This document shows positions 18,360-27,609 of a stretch of 64,000 nucleotides of DNA, piece after piece. Both the position numbers and the translations under genes were made by a program. The notes below the pieces were generated by a model, which did not search any database, had not been told where the DNA came from, and saw only the letters and a list, made by a program, of their open reading frames with translations. The stretch spans positions 62,001 through 126,000 of the forward strand of contig NZ_JARWAM010000012.1 in NCBI RefSeq assembly GCF_031451695.1. The letters run 5' to 3'. Numbering within the stretch: position 1 is the first letter of the stretch; the number at the start of each line of letters is the position of its first letter. This DNA is from Franzmannia qiaohouensis (GTDB lineage Bacteria; Pseudomonadota; Gammaproteobacteria; Pseudomonadales; Halomonadaceae).

Positions 18360-19524
18360 GGTTGTTTTTTTAGTCGCCGGAGAGCAGCAGACTGAGGGGA
18401 TAAAGTATGCATTGTCAAAGGGCTTGGAAGTTCATACTTTTGATAACAACCCTAACCACCCGGGGCACAAATTAGCCAGTTTTTCGCATAATATTGACGT
18501 TTATGATGAAGACAAAATTTTAGAAATTTCAAAAGCGATTAACCCTAGTGCAGTTGTGAACTTTGTTTCCTCTCATGGTATTCTTACGGGCATTAGATTG
18601 CGAGAAGAACTAGGACTGAAAGGGCTTAATAGGACTGCATATTATACAGTGTCAAGTAAGAAAGTATTCCGGGATTTTCTTGTTAAGCACGAAATGCCAT
18701 CGCCTAAAGTATATGCTTCTGAAGAGGCCGTTTCGGCATTAGACGGACATGAACTTATAGCAAAGCCGATAAACGGCGGTGGAAGTAGGGGGGTTGTACA
18801 CATAAGCAGTAGAACAGCAATGCTGTCTTTTTTCAAAAGTACCCCAGGAAAAGAAAATTATATAATCGAAGAATATATTAACTACAGTCATAGATTGAAT
18901 GGTGATTGTTTAGTAGTTGATAACGAAATTTATTTCATGATAGTGGGGGATTACTATTATGATTCTTTCAATAGCCTCGTTTCTTATGCCACAGCATTTC
19001 CATCAACTTATGATTATCATACTGTTGAGCGCTTTCTATCCTCTTTAGTTAAAAAAATAAACTACGGCACGGGACCTATGAACTTTGAGTTCATAGTAAG
19101 AGACGATAAGCTGTATTGTATTGAGATCAACCCTAGGCATAGTGGAAACTTTATACATGAAGTTATGTCTGAAATATACGGTTTTAGATCGGCAAAAATG
19201 AATGTTGATATTTCGCTAAATAGAATAAAGCATGCAGAGCTACATGAAAGAAACCAGTTTGGTTTAAAAAACAATACGAAGTTTTATGCTACAGCTATAT
19301 TGTTCAGCGAGGTAGATGGAATTTATGAAGGTATAACAGTAGATAGTAGTCTTGATCCTTTAATTTTGCGCTTAATCAAATTTAAAGATAAAGGCGATAA
19401 GGTCAGCCGTTTTGAAACATTATACGATCGAGTTGCTTTAGCGGTTATGCAATTTGATAGCAAATTGCAAATGGATAGAGTTCTGAGTTCTTTTAGAGAA
19501 TTTTACGAAATTGAATTAAGATAA
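18352..19524 (+). CDS. ATP-grasp ligase, carbamoyl-phosphate-synthase-like (second of tandem pair)
   Basis: A 390-residue paralogue of the preceding gene, with the same layout: VVFLVAGEQQTEGIKYALSKG, then ELIAKPINGGGSRGVVHIS and IIEEYINYSHRLNGDCLV, then MNFEFIVRDDKLYCIEINPRHSGNF. The two proteins share HPGH/NPGH near residue 40 and the E-I-x-P-R-x-x-G-N-F metal-binding end, so they arose by tandem duplication and have diverged strongly. The genes overlap by eight bases. GC is very low, well below the flanking housekeeping genes. Function is presumably a second acylation or a partner activity; not determined. Confidence 0.78.
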   Translation: MDKVVFLVAGEQQTEGIKYALSKGLEVHTFDNNPNHPGHKLASFSHNIDVYDEDKILEISKAINPSAVVNFVSSHGILTGIRLREELGLKGLNRTAYYTVSSKKVFRDFLVKHEMPSPKVYASEEAVSALDGHELIAKPINGGGSRGVVHISSRTAMLSFFKSTPGKENYIIEEYINYSHRLNGDCLVVDNEIYFMIVGDYYYDSFNSLVSYATAFPSTYDYHTVERFLSSLVKKINYGTGPMNFEFIVRDDKLYCIEINPRHSGNFIHEVMSEIYGFRSAKMNVDISLNRIKHAELHERNQFGLKNNTKFYATAILFSEVDGIYEGITVDSSLDPLILRLIKFKDKGDKVSRFETLYDRVALAVMQFDSKLQMDRVLSSFREFYEIELR

Positions 19525-19534
19525 GTGGTGATAT

Positions 19535-20053
19535 ATGAAAATATTACCCGTGGAATTATACGGCCTGTCGTTACGCCTTATTGATATTTCTGATGCCAAA
19601 GATATAGCATCTCTTAGATCTAGTCCTGAGCTGACGAAGTATATGATAACTTTGGAGGAGGATGTTGAAAAGCAAAAAGAATGGATAAGGGCTTATAAAG
19701 AAAGAGAGTCTTTAGAGGTCGATTATTACTTCGCCTATGAAAATGAAAATGGTTTGATTGGATATAATAGGATTTCAAAAATAAACTGGCAAGACATGAC
19801 CGGATTTGCTGCTAGCTGGATAAAAAAGCCAGCTGTAAAAGGCTTCGCTAAGGAAATGTTTTTAGCTAGATGTGATGTTGCTTTTCATATGCTTGGTTTG
19901 AAAGTGTTGTTCACTGAGATTCATGAAAAAAATCAACGTGCAATAAAATACTGGGTTGCGTATGGTGCGGAAGCTATTTTACATAGAAATGAATTTATAA
20001 CTTTCAAGTTGCCTTCTGATATTTATGAAACATATAAGTATGGCCAGTCATAA
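19535..20053 (+). CDS. GNAT-family N-acetyltransferase
   Basis: A 172-residue protein of the GNAT type (RimJ/RimL-like), with LRLIDISDAKDIASLRSSPELTKYM at the start and AFHMLGLKVLFTEIHEKNQRAIKYWVAYGAEAIL near the end, the acetyl-CoA-binding and beta-bulge pattern. Ten bases after the second ATP-grasp gene and downstream of the sugar aminotransferase, it probably N-acetylates an amino sugar nucleotide. Very low GC. Confidence 0.75.
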   Translation: MKILPVELYGLSLRLIDISDAKDIASLRSSPELTKYMITLEEDVEKQKEWIRAYKERESLEVDYYFAYENENGLIGYNRISKINWQDMTGFAASWIKKPAVKGFAKEMFLARCDVAFHMLGLKVLFTEIHEKNQRAIKYWVAYGAEAILHRNEFITFKLPSDIYETYKYGQS

Positions 20054-20087
20054 TTTAACTGTAATTTTCATCATGCGGGAATCTTAA

Positions 20088-21548
20088 ATGCTGAAAAATC
20101 GTACAATGGCTGGAGTCTTATGGAATTTCTTGGAGCAGCTCAGTAAGAGAGGGATCAGTATTGCTGTTACCTTACTTCTTGCTCGGCTTCTACTTCCGGA
20201 AGATTTTGGCCTCTTGGCGATGATGTCGGTATTTGTTACCATTGCCTCAGTCCTAATGGATTCTGGACTAAAACAGGCGGTAATCAGGAAAAAAAATGCT
20301 CAGCAAGCTGATTACAACACTGCATTTTATGCCAATATATTAGTTGGCATACTGTCTTACTCTATTTTGTATATCTCGGCCCCATGGATATCCAGTTTCT
20401 ATGATGAGCCTCGGCTTGTGTTGCTCATCCGAGTAGCTGGTTTGTTAGTTATAATAAATTCTTTTCAGATTGTTCAGAGTGCAATACTCAGCCGAAAGTT
20501 GAACTTTAAAGCGCAGCTTCAAGCATCAGTGCCAGCAAGCATATTATCAGGCAGCTTCGCTGTTTTTCTCGCCTACAATGGAGCTGGAGTCTGGGCGCTT
20601 GTGGCTCAGATGATGCTAAGTGGCTTGCTGCTAACAATATTCCTTTGGCGCTTGCAGTCGTGGAGGCCATCGCTGACCTTTAGTTGGTCTTCATTTAAAG
20701 AAATGTACTCGTTTGGCTATAAGCTTTTTCTGGCTAGTCTTTTAAGCCACTTCACTAAAAATATATACGTACTCACTATTGGTAGCGTTTTTGGAACTGC
20801 GGTTGCTGGCTTGTATTATTTTGCTTACCGTCTAAAAGAGCTGGTGGTGAGTCAGTTAGTCAGTGCTGTTCAAAAAGTAACATTTCCTGCTCTCGCTACT
20901 ATGCAGGATGACAATGTAAGGTTAAAGAAAAGCTATAGGAAAGTTCTTCGAGCGACCACTTTTGTTTTATTCCCTTGTATTTTGCTAACTGCATCGTTGG
21001 CTGAACCTCTATTTGAGTTTGCTCTTCCTGAGCGCTGGCTAGATGCCTCTATCTATTTGCAAATTATGTTTCTTGCGAGCATGCTTTATCCTTTGCATGC
21101 CATTAACTTAAATATACTCAAGGTGAAGGGACGTACTGATATTTATCTTGGTATCTCAGTATTCAGGAAATTTTTCACATTCTTTGTGCTTTTTATAAGC
21201 TATCGATATGGCGTGGTGGGTATACTGGTAGGGCAGATCTTTCTCTCAATCTTTGCATATATTCCCAATAGTTACTATTCACATAAGCTAATTGGCTATA
21301 GTGTTAGAGAGCAACTCGCGGATTGTGCTAGTTCATTTATATTGTCGGCAGTGATTTTCTCCGGAATTTATTTTTCCGTACAGCACTTGGTTTGGTCTCC
21401 TCTCGTTAAACTTCTCTTTTTCGCGCCTTTAGGGGTGATGCTGTATATTGGCCTTGCCAAAATTTTTAAGGTGAAGGCTTACAAGCAAATTGAAGAATTG
21501 GTTCGTTCGCGCCTAAAAATTCGTGGGATAGGAAGAAAATATGTCTAA
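20088..21548 (+). CDS. wzx: Polysaccharide repeat-unit flippase (Wzx-like, MOP superfamily)
   Basis: A 486-residue polytopic membrane protein with about 12-14 hydrophobic segments, starting MLKNRTMAGVLWNFLEQLSKRG, the usual N-terminus of lipopolysaccharide/oligosaccharide flippases. It would translocate the undecaprenyl-linked repeat unit to the periplasmic face. LLLARLLLPEDFGLLAMMSVFV is the typical first helical hairpin. It overlaps the next glycosyltransferase by eight bases. Confidence 0.88.
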   Translation: MLKNRTMAGVLWNFLEQLSKRGISIAVTLLLARLLLPEDFGLLAMMSVFVTIASVLMDSGLKQAVIRKKNAQQADYNTAFYANILVGILSYSILYISAPWISSFYDEPRLVLLIRVAGLLVIINSFQIVQSAILSRKLNFKAQLQASVPASILSGSFAVFLAYNGAGVWALVAQMMLSGLLLTIFLWRLQSWRPSLTFSWSSFKEMYSFGYKLFLASLLSHFTKNIYVLTIGSVFGTAVAGLYYFAYRLKELVVSQLVSAVQKVTFPALATMQDDNVRLKKSYRKVLRATTFVLFPCILLTASLAEPLFEFALPERWLDASIYLQIMFLASMLYPLHAINLNILKVKGRTDIYLGISVFRKFFTFFVLFISYRYGVVGILVGQIFLSIFAYIPNSYYSHKLIGYSVREQLADCASSFILSAVIFSGIYFSVQHLVWSPLVKLLFFAPLGVMLYIGLAKIFKVKAYKQIEELVRSRLKIRGIGRKYV

Positions 21549-22563
21549 GCTACGGGACGAAGATGAAATTCTTAGTCATTGGCAAGGTTGTCCTGACGAT
21601 CCTCACATAAGTATTTGCTGCATGGCTTTCAATCATGAGCCATTTATTCGGGACGCTCTCGACGGATTTTTATCTCAGCTAACCAATGTGCCATTTGAGA
21701 TATTGATTCATGATGATGCTTCTAGCGATGGCACTGATGATATTATTCGCGAATACCAACATCGCTATCCCAGTATAATAAAACCAATTTTCCAAGAGGT
21801 TAATCAGTATTCTCAGGGTAATCGTCCAGCGAGATTAAATAACAAGCGAGCCAAAGGGAAGTATATAGCTATTTGTGAAGGAGACGATTTTTGGATAGAT
21901 GAAAATAAGCTGCAGCAGCAGTTTGATGTGCTCGAAAAGCATGATGGTATAGACATGTGTGTTCACAGTGGCTATCAAATCAATATGCTCGATGGTAAAA
22001 AAAGTGAGATTGGAAAATACCTTGATCAAAGTGGTTTGATGCCGGTAGGCGATATTGTTTTAAAGAGGCATGGTCAAATACCGACCGCTTCGACATTTGT
22101 CAGGAAACATATTACTGATGAAATAGCCAATTTCCGTGATACTCATCCCTATTTAACTGCTGGCGATATATACCTTCATTTTTTTGGTGCTAAACGAGGC
22201 GGGGCTTTCTATATTAATAAGCCGATGTCCGTGTATCGTGCATTCGTGCCTGGGTCATGGACGCAAAAAAATCGTAATGATTATACAAAGCGTCTTGACA
22301 ACATTAGTGCCAGGGTGAACTCCTATGTTGAACTGGACAAGCTTACCGACCATAAGCATCACGCGGTCTTTTCTGAAGTCAACCGGACATGGGTGTTAAG
22401 AGTCTTAAAAGACTATCGGGTACCTTATAAGCCGAAGCTCGACTTTTACCGCCAGCACTCTCATTGCTTGTCATTTAAAGATAAGTTGGCATTTCTGCCA
22501 ATTGTCTCAGTTCCTGGTGCCTTTGCTCTATCCAAAGCTGTTAGAAAGAAGGTGCCTTCATAA
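21541..22563 (+). CDS. Family 2 glycosyltransferase
   Basis: A 340-residue cytoplasmic GT-A glycosyltransferase. It has ISICCMAFNHEPFIRDALDGFLSQ, then the nucleotide-sugar-binding EILIHDDASSDGTDDIIREY and the metal-binding region around ICEGDDFWIDENKLQQQ. It would add one sugar to the lipid-linked repeat unit. Low GC, matching the upstream flippase, and it ends the first low-GC block. Confidence 0.85.
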   Translation: MSKLRDEDEILSHWQGCPDDPHISICCMAFNHEPFIRDALDGFLSQLTNVPFEILIHDDASSDGTDDIIREYQHRYPSIIKPIFQEVNQYSQGNRPARLNNKRAKGKYIAICEGDDFWIDENKLQQQFDVLEKHDGIDMCVHSGYQINMLDGKKSEIGKYLDQSGLMPVGDIVLKRHGQIPTASTFVRKHITDEIANFRDTHPYLTAGDIYLHFFGAKRGGAFYINKPMSVYRAFVPGSWTQKNRNDYTKRLDNISARVNSYVELDKLTDHKHHAVFSEVNRTWVLRVLKDYRVPYKPKLDFYRQHSHCLSFKDKLAFLPIVSVPGAFALSKAVRKKVPS

Positions 22564-22662
22564 CTGAATCGTTAAGGCGCTTAGACAGCATCATCATTAC
22601 GTTATTTTTGATGGCCTTTACCGCGGTTAGCACCGCTCCAATACTTCTATTCGGCTTTATCT

Positions 22663-23577
22663 ATGGAAATTACCCCTGAACGTCAAACCCACCTCAAGCA
22701 GCTCGAGGCGGAATCGATCCACATCATCCGTGAGGTGGCCGCCGAGTTCCGTCATCCGGTGATGATGTACTCCATCGGCAAGGACTCCTCGGTGATGCTG
22801 CACCTGGCGCGCAAGGCCTTCTACCCGGGCACGCCGCCGTTTCCCTTGATGCATATCGACACCACCTGGAAGTTCAAGGAGATGATCGCCTTCCGCAACC
22901 GCATGGCGGCGGAGGCGGGCATGGAGCTGATCGTGCATACCAACGAGGAGGGGCGCGCGGCCAACATCAACCCCTTCGACCACGGCAGCGCCAAGTACAC
23001 CGACGTGATGAAGACCCAGGCGCTCAAGCAGGCGCTCACCGAGCATGGCTTCGATGCCGCCTTCGGCGGCGCGCGCCGCGACGAGGAAGCCAGCCGCGCC
23101 AAGGAGCGGGTCTACTCGTTTCGCGACAAGTACCACCGCTGGGACCCCAAGAACCAGCGCCCCGAGCTGTGGAGCATCTACAACGCCAAGGTCAACAAGG
23201 GCGAATCGATCCGCGTCTTCCCGCTCTCCAACTGGACCGAGCTGGACATCTGGCAGTACATCTACCTCGAGCAGATCCCCATCGTGCCGCTCTACTACGC
23301 CGCGCCGCGGCCGATCGTCGAGCGCGACGGCATGCAGATCATGGTCGACGACGAGCGCCTGCCGCTGGCGCCCGGTGAAGTGCCCGAGGAGAAGTGGGTG
23401 CGCTTCCGCACCCTGGGCTGCTACCCGCTCACCGGCGCGGTGGAGTCGCATGCCGCGACCCTGCCCGAAATCATCCAGGAGATGCTGCTGACCAAGACCA
23501 GCGAACGCAGCGGCCGGGCCATCGACCACGACCAGGCCGGCTCCATGGAGAAGAAGAAGCGCGAGGGATACTTCTAA
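22663..23577 (+). CDS. cysD: Sulfate adenylyltransferase small subunit
   Basis: ATP-sulfurylase catalytic subunit, making adenosine 5'-phosphosulfate from ATP and sulfate. The 304-residue protein has the PP-loop MMYSIGKDSSVMLHLARKAF, then FGGARRDEEASRAKERV and FPLSNWTELDIWQYI, and ends AGSMEKKKREGYF, all CysD hallmarks. High GC with strong codon bias, unlike the low-GC genes on either side. It overlaps cysNC by one base (TAATG). Within an EPS locus it most likely supplies activated sulfate for polymer sulfation. Confidence 0.96.
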   Translation: MEITPERQTHLKQLEAESIHIIREVAAEFRHPVMMYSIGKDSSVMLHLARKAFYPGTPPFPLMHIDTTWKFKEMIAFRNRMAAEAGMELIVHTNEEGRAANINPFDHGSAKYTDVMKTQALKQALTEHGFDAAFGGARRDEEASRAKERVYSFRDKYHRWDPKNQRPELWSIYNAKVNKGESIRVFPLSNWTELDIWQYIYLEQIPIVPLYYAAPRPIVERDGMQIMVDDERLPLAPGEVPEEKWVRFRTLGCYPLTGAVESHAATLPEIIQEMLLTKTSERSGRAIDHDQAGSMEKKKREGYF

Positions 23578-25511
23578 TGTCACACCAGTCCGCACTCATC
23601 GCCGACGACATCGAGTCCTACCTCAAGGAACACGAGAACAAGGACCTGCTGCGCTTCATCACCTGCGGCAGCGTCGACGACGGCAAGTCGACCCTGATCG
23701 GGCGCCTGCTGCACGACTCCAAGATGATCTACGAGGACCAGCTGGCGGCAATCACCCAGGCCTCGAAGACCAGCGGCACCACCGGCGACGCCGTCGACCT
23801 GGCGCTGCTGGTCGACGGCCTGCAGTCGGAGCGCGAGCAGGGCATCACCATCGATGTGGCCTATCGCTTCTTCTCCACCGACAAGCGCAAGTTCATCATC
23901 GCCGACACCCCGGGCCACGAGCAGTACACCCGCAACATGGCCACCGGCGCCTCCACGGCGAGCCTGGCGGTGATTCTGATCGACGCCCGCTACGGCGTGC
24001 AGACCCAGACCCGCCGGCACAGCTTCATCGCCGACCTGCTGGGCATCCAGCACCTGGTGATCGCCATCAACAAGATGGACCTGGTCGAGTTCTCCGAAGC
24101 GCGCTACGACGAGATCGTCGCGCAGTACCAGGAGGTCGCCGCCAAGCTGCACGCCCCGGACATCCGCTTCATCCCGCTCTCGGCGCTGAACGGCGACAAC
24201 GTCGTCGACGCCAGCCAGCACACCCCCTGGTACCGCGACGCCAGCGGCGCCCCCGGCGCCACGCTGCTGCAGCTGCTCGAAAGCGTCGAGATCACCCACG
24301 ACCAGAATCTCAGCGACCTGCGCTTCCCGGTGCAGTACGTCAACCGCCCCAACCTCGACTTCCGCGGCTACTGCGGCACCCTGGCCGCCGGCATCCTGCG
24401 CCCCGGGCAAGCGGTCAAGGCACTGCCCTCGGGCAAGACCAGCAGCGTCGAGCGCATCGTCACCTACGACGGCGATCTTGACGTCGCCTATCCCGGCCAG
24501 GCCATCACCCTCACGCTCAAGGATGAGATCGACATCTCCCGCGGCGACTGGCTGGTGGGCGGCGATGCCGAAGTCCCGCTGGTGGTCGGCTTCGAGGCCG
24601 ACATCGTCTGGATGCACGACACCGCGCTTGAGCCCGGCAAGCTCTACGACCTCAAGCTTGCCACCCGCGACCTGGCCGGCAAGGTCACCGCCATTGACTA
24701 CCAGATCGACGTCAACACCCTCGAGCACCGCCACGCCGAGCACCTCGACCTCAACAGCATCGCCCGCTGCAGCGTCGAGCTCACCGCCCCCGTGCCGGTG
24801 GACGACTACCGCAAGAGCCCCGGCACCGGCAGCTTCATCGTCATCGACCGACTGACCAACGTCACCGTCGGCGCCGGCATGATCCACCAACCCACCGACA
24901 GCGAAACGCCCTACGAGTACCGCGCCCACGACAGCAAGGCCAACGTTGTCTGGAACCGCACCAGCGTCACCCAGGCCATGCGCGAGCAGCTCAACGGCCA
25001 CGCCGGCAAGTGCATCTGGTTCACCGGGCTCTCCGGCTCCGGCAAGTCCACCCTCGCCAACGCCCTGGAGATCGAACTCAACCGCCGCGGCTACCACACC
25101 ATGCTGCTGGACGGCGACAACGTCCGCCACGGCCTGTGCAAGGACCTCGGCATGGGCGAAGAGGACCGCGGCGAAAACATTCGCCGGGTGGGCGAGGTCG
25201 CGCGGCTATTCGCCGAAGCCGGCATCATCGTCATCACCGCCTTTATCTCGCCGTTCCGCAAAGACCGCGACGCGGTGCGCGCCCTGTTCGACCAGGACGC
25301 CTTCATCGAAGTGCACGTCGACACCCCGCTGGACGTCTGCGAGCAGCGCGACCCCAAGGGCCTGTACCAGAAGGCGCGGGAAGGTAAGATCAAGGACTTT
25401 ACCGGGATTGATAGTCCGTATGAGCCGCCGGTACACGGTGAAATAGTACTCAAAACAATGTCCGACAATGAACAAGCATTAATTTCTAAAGTCGTTAAGC
25501 ACGTGTTGTGA
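23577..25511 (+). CDS. cysNC: Bifunctional sulfate adenylyltransferase large subunit / APS kinase
   Basis: Fusion of the regulatory GTPase CysN and the APS kinase CysC, 644 residues, making PAPS, the sulfate donor for sulfotransferases. The CysN part has the G1 loop GSVDDGKSTLIG near residue 35, DTPGHEQYTRNM and NKMDLVEF. The CysC part begins about residue 460 with a second P-loop, FTGLSGSGKSTLANALE, then DGDNVRHGLCKDLG and FISPFRKDRDAVR. The start overlaps the cysD stop; the longer upstream frame is only overlap with cysD. The last 25 codons drift towards the lower GC of the next gene, suggesting a recombination joint there. Confidence 0.96.
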   Translation: MSHQSALIADDIESYLKEHENKDLLRFITCGSVDDGKSTLIGRLLHDSKMIYEDQLAAITQASKTSGTTGDAVDLALLVDGLQSEREQGITIDVAYRFFSTDKRKFIIADTPGHEQYTRNMATGASTASLAVILIDARYGVQTQTRRHSFIADLLGIQHLVIAINKMDLVEFSEARYDEIVAQYQEVAAKLHAPDIRFIPLSALNGDNVVDASQHTPWYRDASGAPGATLLQLLESVEITHDQNLSDLRFPVQYVNRPNLDFRGYCGTLAAGILRPGQAVKALPSGKTSSVERIVTYDGDLDVAYPGQAITLTLKDEIDISRGDWLVGGDAEVPLVVGFEADIVWMHDTALEPGKLYDLKLATRDLAGKVTAIDYQIDVNTLEHRHAEHLDLNSIARCSVELTAPVPVDDYRKSPGTGSFIVIDRLTNVTVGAGMIHQPTDSETPYEYRAHDSKANVVWNRTSVTQAMREQLNGHAGKCIWFTGLSGSGKSTLANALEIELNRRGYHTMLLDGDNVRHGLCKDLGMGEEDRGENIRRVGEVARLFAEAGIIVITAFISPFRKDRDAVRALFDQDAFIEVHVDTPLDVCEQRDPKGLYQKAREGKIKDFTGIDSPYEPPVHGEIVLKTMSDNEQALISKVVKHVL

Positions 25512-25546
25512 GCGTCGCGATCACCTTAGCTAGTGGAAATCATGCT

Positions 25547-26467
25547 ATGTTTTCAGTGATAATTCCCGTACATAATAAGAAAGAGCATGTCGTTGCTGCG
25601 ATTGAGTCTGTACTCGCACAAACCTACGATGGCTATGAACTGATTTTGATTGATGATTGCTCTACCGACGGTAGTGCCGAGCTGCTGCGTCCTTATGAAT
25701 CGGATAGGGTAAGAATATTTAAGCGCGACACACCAGGTCCTGGGGGGTACGCAGCGAGAAATTTGGGTGTAGAAAAATCAAATAATAAGTGGGTAACTTT
25801 CCTCGATGCGGATGATGTTTGGTACTCTAATCATCTGCAAGCAGCTCATGATCTCATTGAAAAATATGAAGAAGTGGATTTTTTTAGTTTCTCGAGAGAT
25901 AAGATATTCCGGGGTGAGAAAAGTGGTTTCTTCCATCCCCGGGAAGAGCAAATAGACCGTGATACAGCATTGGCAAGATTTTCCCGTAGAGATATATTTC
26001 ACACCAATGCGGTTGCCATTAAAAGAGAGCTCTTCATAGAAGCGGGAGGGTTTCCAGCAGGCCAATGTAAGCGAGGCGGAGATAGTGACCTTTGGCTAAG
26101 GCTTTTACTGAAATGTGGCTCCATCGTTGTATCACCGGTGGTGACGTCATGCTATGCACTGGATAATAGTGGGGTTATATACGGCAAGTCAAAGGTGGAA
26201 AGGCAGCATCCGGTCCAGAAGACTGTCATTGATTTCATAAAAAACAATCCCGACAGCAAAGTCAAGAGCCGGCTTAAAAAGCTCTCTAATAGAAAGAATA
26301 TTTCCTGGCTAGCTGCACGAAAGCGAAGTGGCGATTTTTCTCTTTCCGAATTGAGTGTTATCTATTATTCATGTCTAGACTTGGCCGGGGTTAAGCAATT
26401 GTTGAAGCTTATCGTGCCGCTTCCTGTCACGAAGTTCACGGCCAGCATCAGGAAGACGCCAACATGA
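25547..26467 (+). CDS. Family 2 glycosyltransferase
   Basis: A 306-residue GT-A enzyme beginning MFSVIIPVHNKKEHVVAAIE, with ELILIDDCSTDGSAELL and the metal-binding FLDADDVWYSNHL. The start is placed at ATG 25547, preceded by GGAA at a good distance. A GTG at 25508, overlapping the cysNC stop, would add 13 residues that do not look like glycosyltransferase. Low GC. It overlaps the next gene by four bases. Confidence 0.85.
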   Translation: MFSVIIPVHNKKEHVVAAIESVLAQTYDGYELILIDDCSTDGSAELLRPYESDRVRIFKRDTPGPGGYAARNLGVEKSNNKWVTFLDADDVWYSNHLQAAHDLIEKYEEVDFFSFSRDKIFRGEKSGFFHPREEQIDRDTALARFSRRDIFHTNAVAIKRELFIEAGGFPAGQCKRGGDSDLWLRLLLKCGSIVVSPVVTSCYALDNSGVIYGKSKVERQHPVQKTVIDFIKNNPDSKVKSRLKKLSNRKNISWLAARKRSGDFSLSELSVIYYSCLDLAGVKQLLKLIVPLPVTKFTASIRKTPT

Positions 26468-27609
26468 AGATAATGTTTGTGTGCTCCTCGTTTGGCGGTG
26501 GCGGTGCCGAGAAAGTAGCGGTTAAATTATCGAGTGCTCTTGCAGATTTAGGTCACGATATTGTTTATCTATATTGGCGGTCTAAAAAAGGGCAGGAGTA
26601 CGAGGTAGATGACGCTGTTTCGTTAAAAAAGATTTCAGCTAGTAATCCAGTGTCACGCGCGTGGGCTGTTAGCAGGGCGATTAAAGCAGAGCGTCCGGAT
26701 GCTGTGCTCTCCTTTACTGATATACCTAATATAATCACATATTTTGGATGCCTGCTGTCACGGCCTTATAAGTGCCTACGTGTGCCTAATGTAAGAATCG
26801 ACGTGTCGGAGAAATACCGTAATTTAAAAATGACACCGTTGATCAGAGTGCTTTCTTTTCTGCATGGTTTATCATGCAAGAGCGCGCCGATGGTGCTTGT
26901 GAATTCGGAGGACTCAGGTGCGTCGCTTTGCAAGTACTATCAGATCAATGAAAAGAAAGTGCACTGTATTTACAATCCCGTGTTCGATAAGCTTCCTGTT
27001 TCCCCCACTGGGTTGGAATATTCAAACAGTGCAGGCAAACAGCGCATCAAGGCGGTCAACATAGGAAGGCTGACAAAAGCTAAAGACCAACGGATGCTGG
27101 TGCTGACAATCGATCATGCTGTTCGTGAGCTGGGTATCGATATAGAGCTGGATATATATGGCGAAGGTGATCTTGAGAATGAGCTTAAGAGCGAAATAGC
27201 GAGTCGGGACCTGACAGGTCGTGTCTTTTTGAAAGCTTTTGATCCAGATATAGAAAAGAAAATAAAAAATTATCATCTATTCCTTTTTTCGTCACGCTGG
27301 GAGGGGTTACCTAATGCGCTGATTGAGGCCTTGGGTAGCGGTGTGGAAGTGGTTTCGACAGACTGTCCCAGCGGCCCGAGGGAGATACTCGGCGATGGTA
27401 AGTTTGGCAACCTCGTAGACATCGGCAACTATCAACAAATGGCTGAGGCGATCGCGCGTATTTTTCCGGAAGGCAGTTATATTGCATCCAATGACACAAG
27501 TGCCAGAAAAATGAGTGATGATCTTAGCAAACACCTTGAGAAATTCACTATACCATTTGTGACAGCGCAGTATGCCCAGCTGGTTTCAAGGAAGATAAAT
27601 GAACAGTAA
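26464..27609 (+). CDS. Family 4 (GT-B) glycosyltransferase
   Basis: A 381-residue retaining glycosyltransferase. The N-terminal MFVCSSFGGGGAEKVAVKLSSAL is the glycine-rich acceptor-side loop. The C-terminal domain has AVNIGRLTKAKDQRMLV and FSSRWEGLPNALIEALGSGVEVVSTDCPSGPREIL, with the E-x7-E type donor motif. It adds a sugar to the repeat unit on the cytoplasmic face. Overlaps the following sulfotransferase gene by 11 bases. Confidence 0.87.
   Translation: MKIMFVCSSFGGGGAEKVAVKLSSALADLGHDIVYLYWRSKKGQEYEVDDAVSLKKISASNPVSRAWAVSRAIKAERPDAVLSFTDIPNIITYFGCLLSRPYKCLRVPNVRIDVSEKYRNLKMTPLIRVLSFLHGLSCKSAPMVLVNSEDSGASLCKYYQINEKKVHCIYNPVFDKLPVSPTGLEYSNSAGKQRIKAVNIGRLTKAKDQRMLVLTIDHAVRELGIDIELDIYGEGDLENELKSEIASRDLTGRVFLKAFDPDIEKKIKNYHLFLFSSRWEGLPNALIEALGSGVEVVSTDCPSGPREILGDGKFGNLVDIGNYQQMAEAIARIFPEGSYIASNDTSARKMSDDLSKHLEKFTIPFVTAQYAQLVSRKINEQ

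Noticed and set aside
22657..23595. Minus-strand open frame opposite cysD
   Set aside because: Shadow of cysD; no family resemblance.
23580..25130. 516-codon minus-strand open frame opposite cysNC
   Set aside because: Complement of the clearly identified CysNC; repetitive Val/Gly/Ala/Asp content and no domain.
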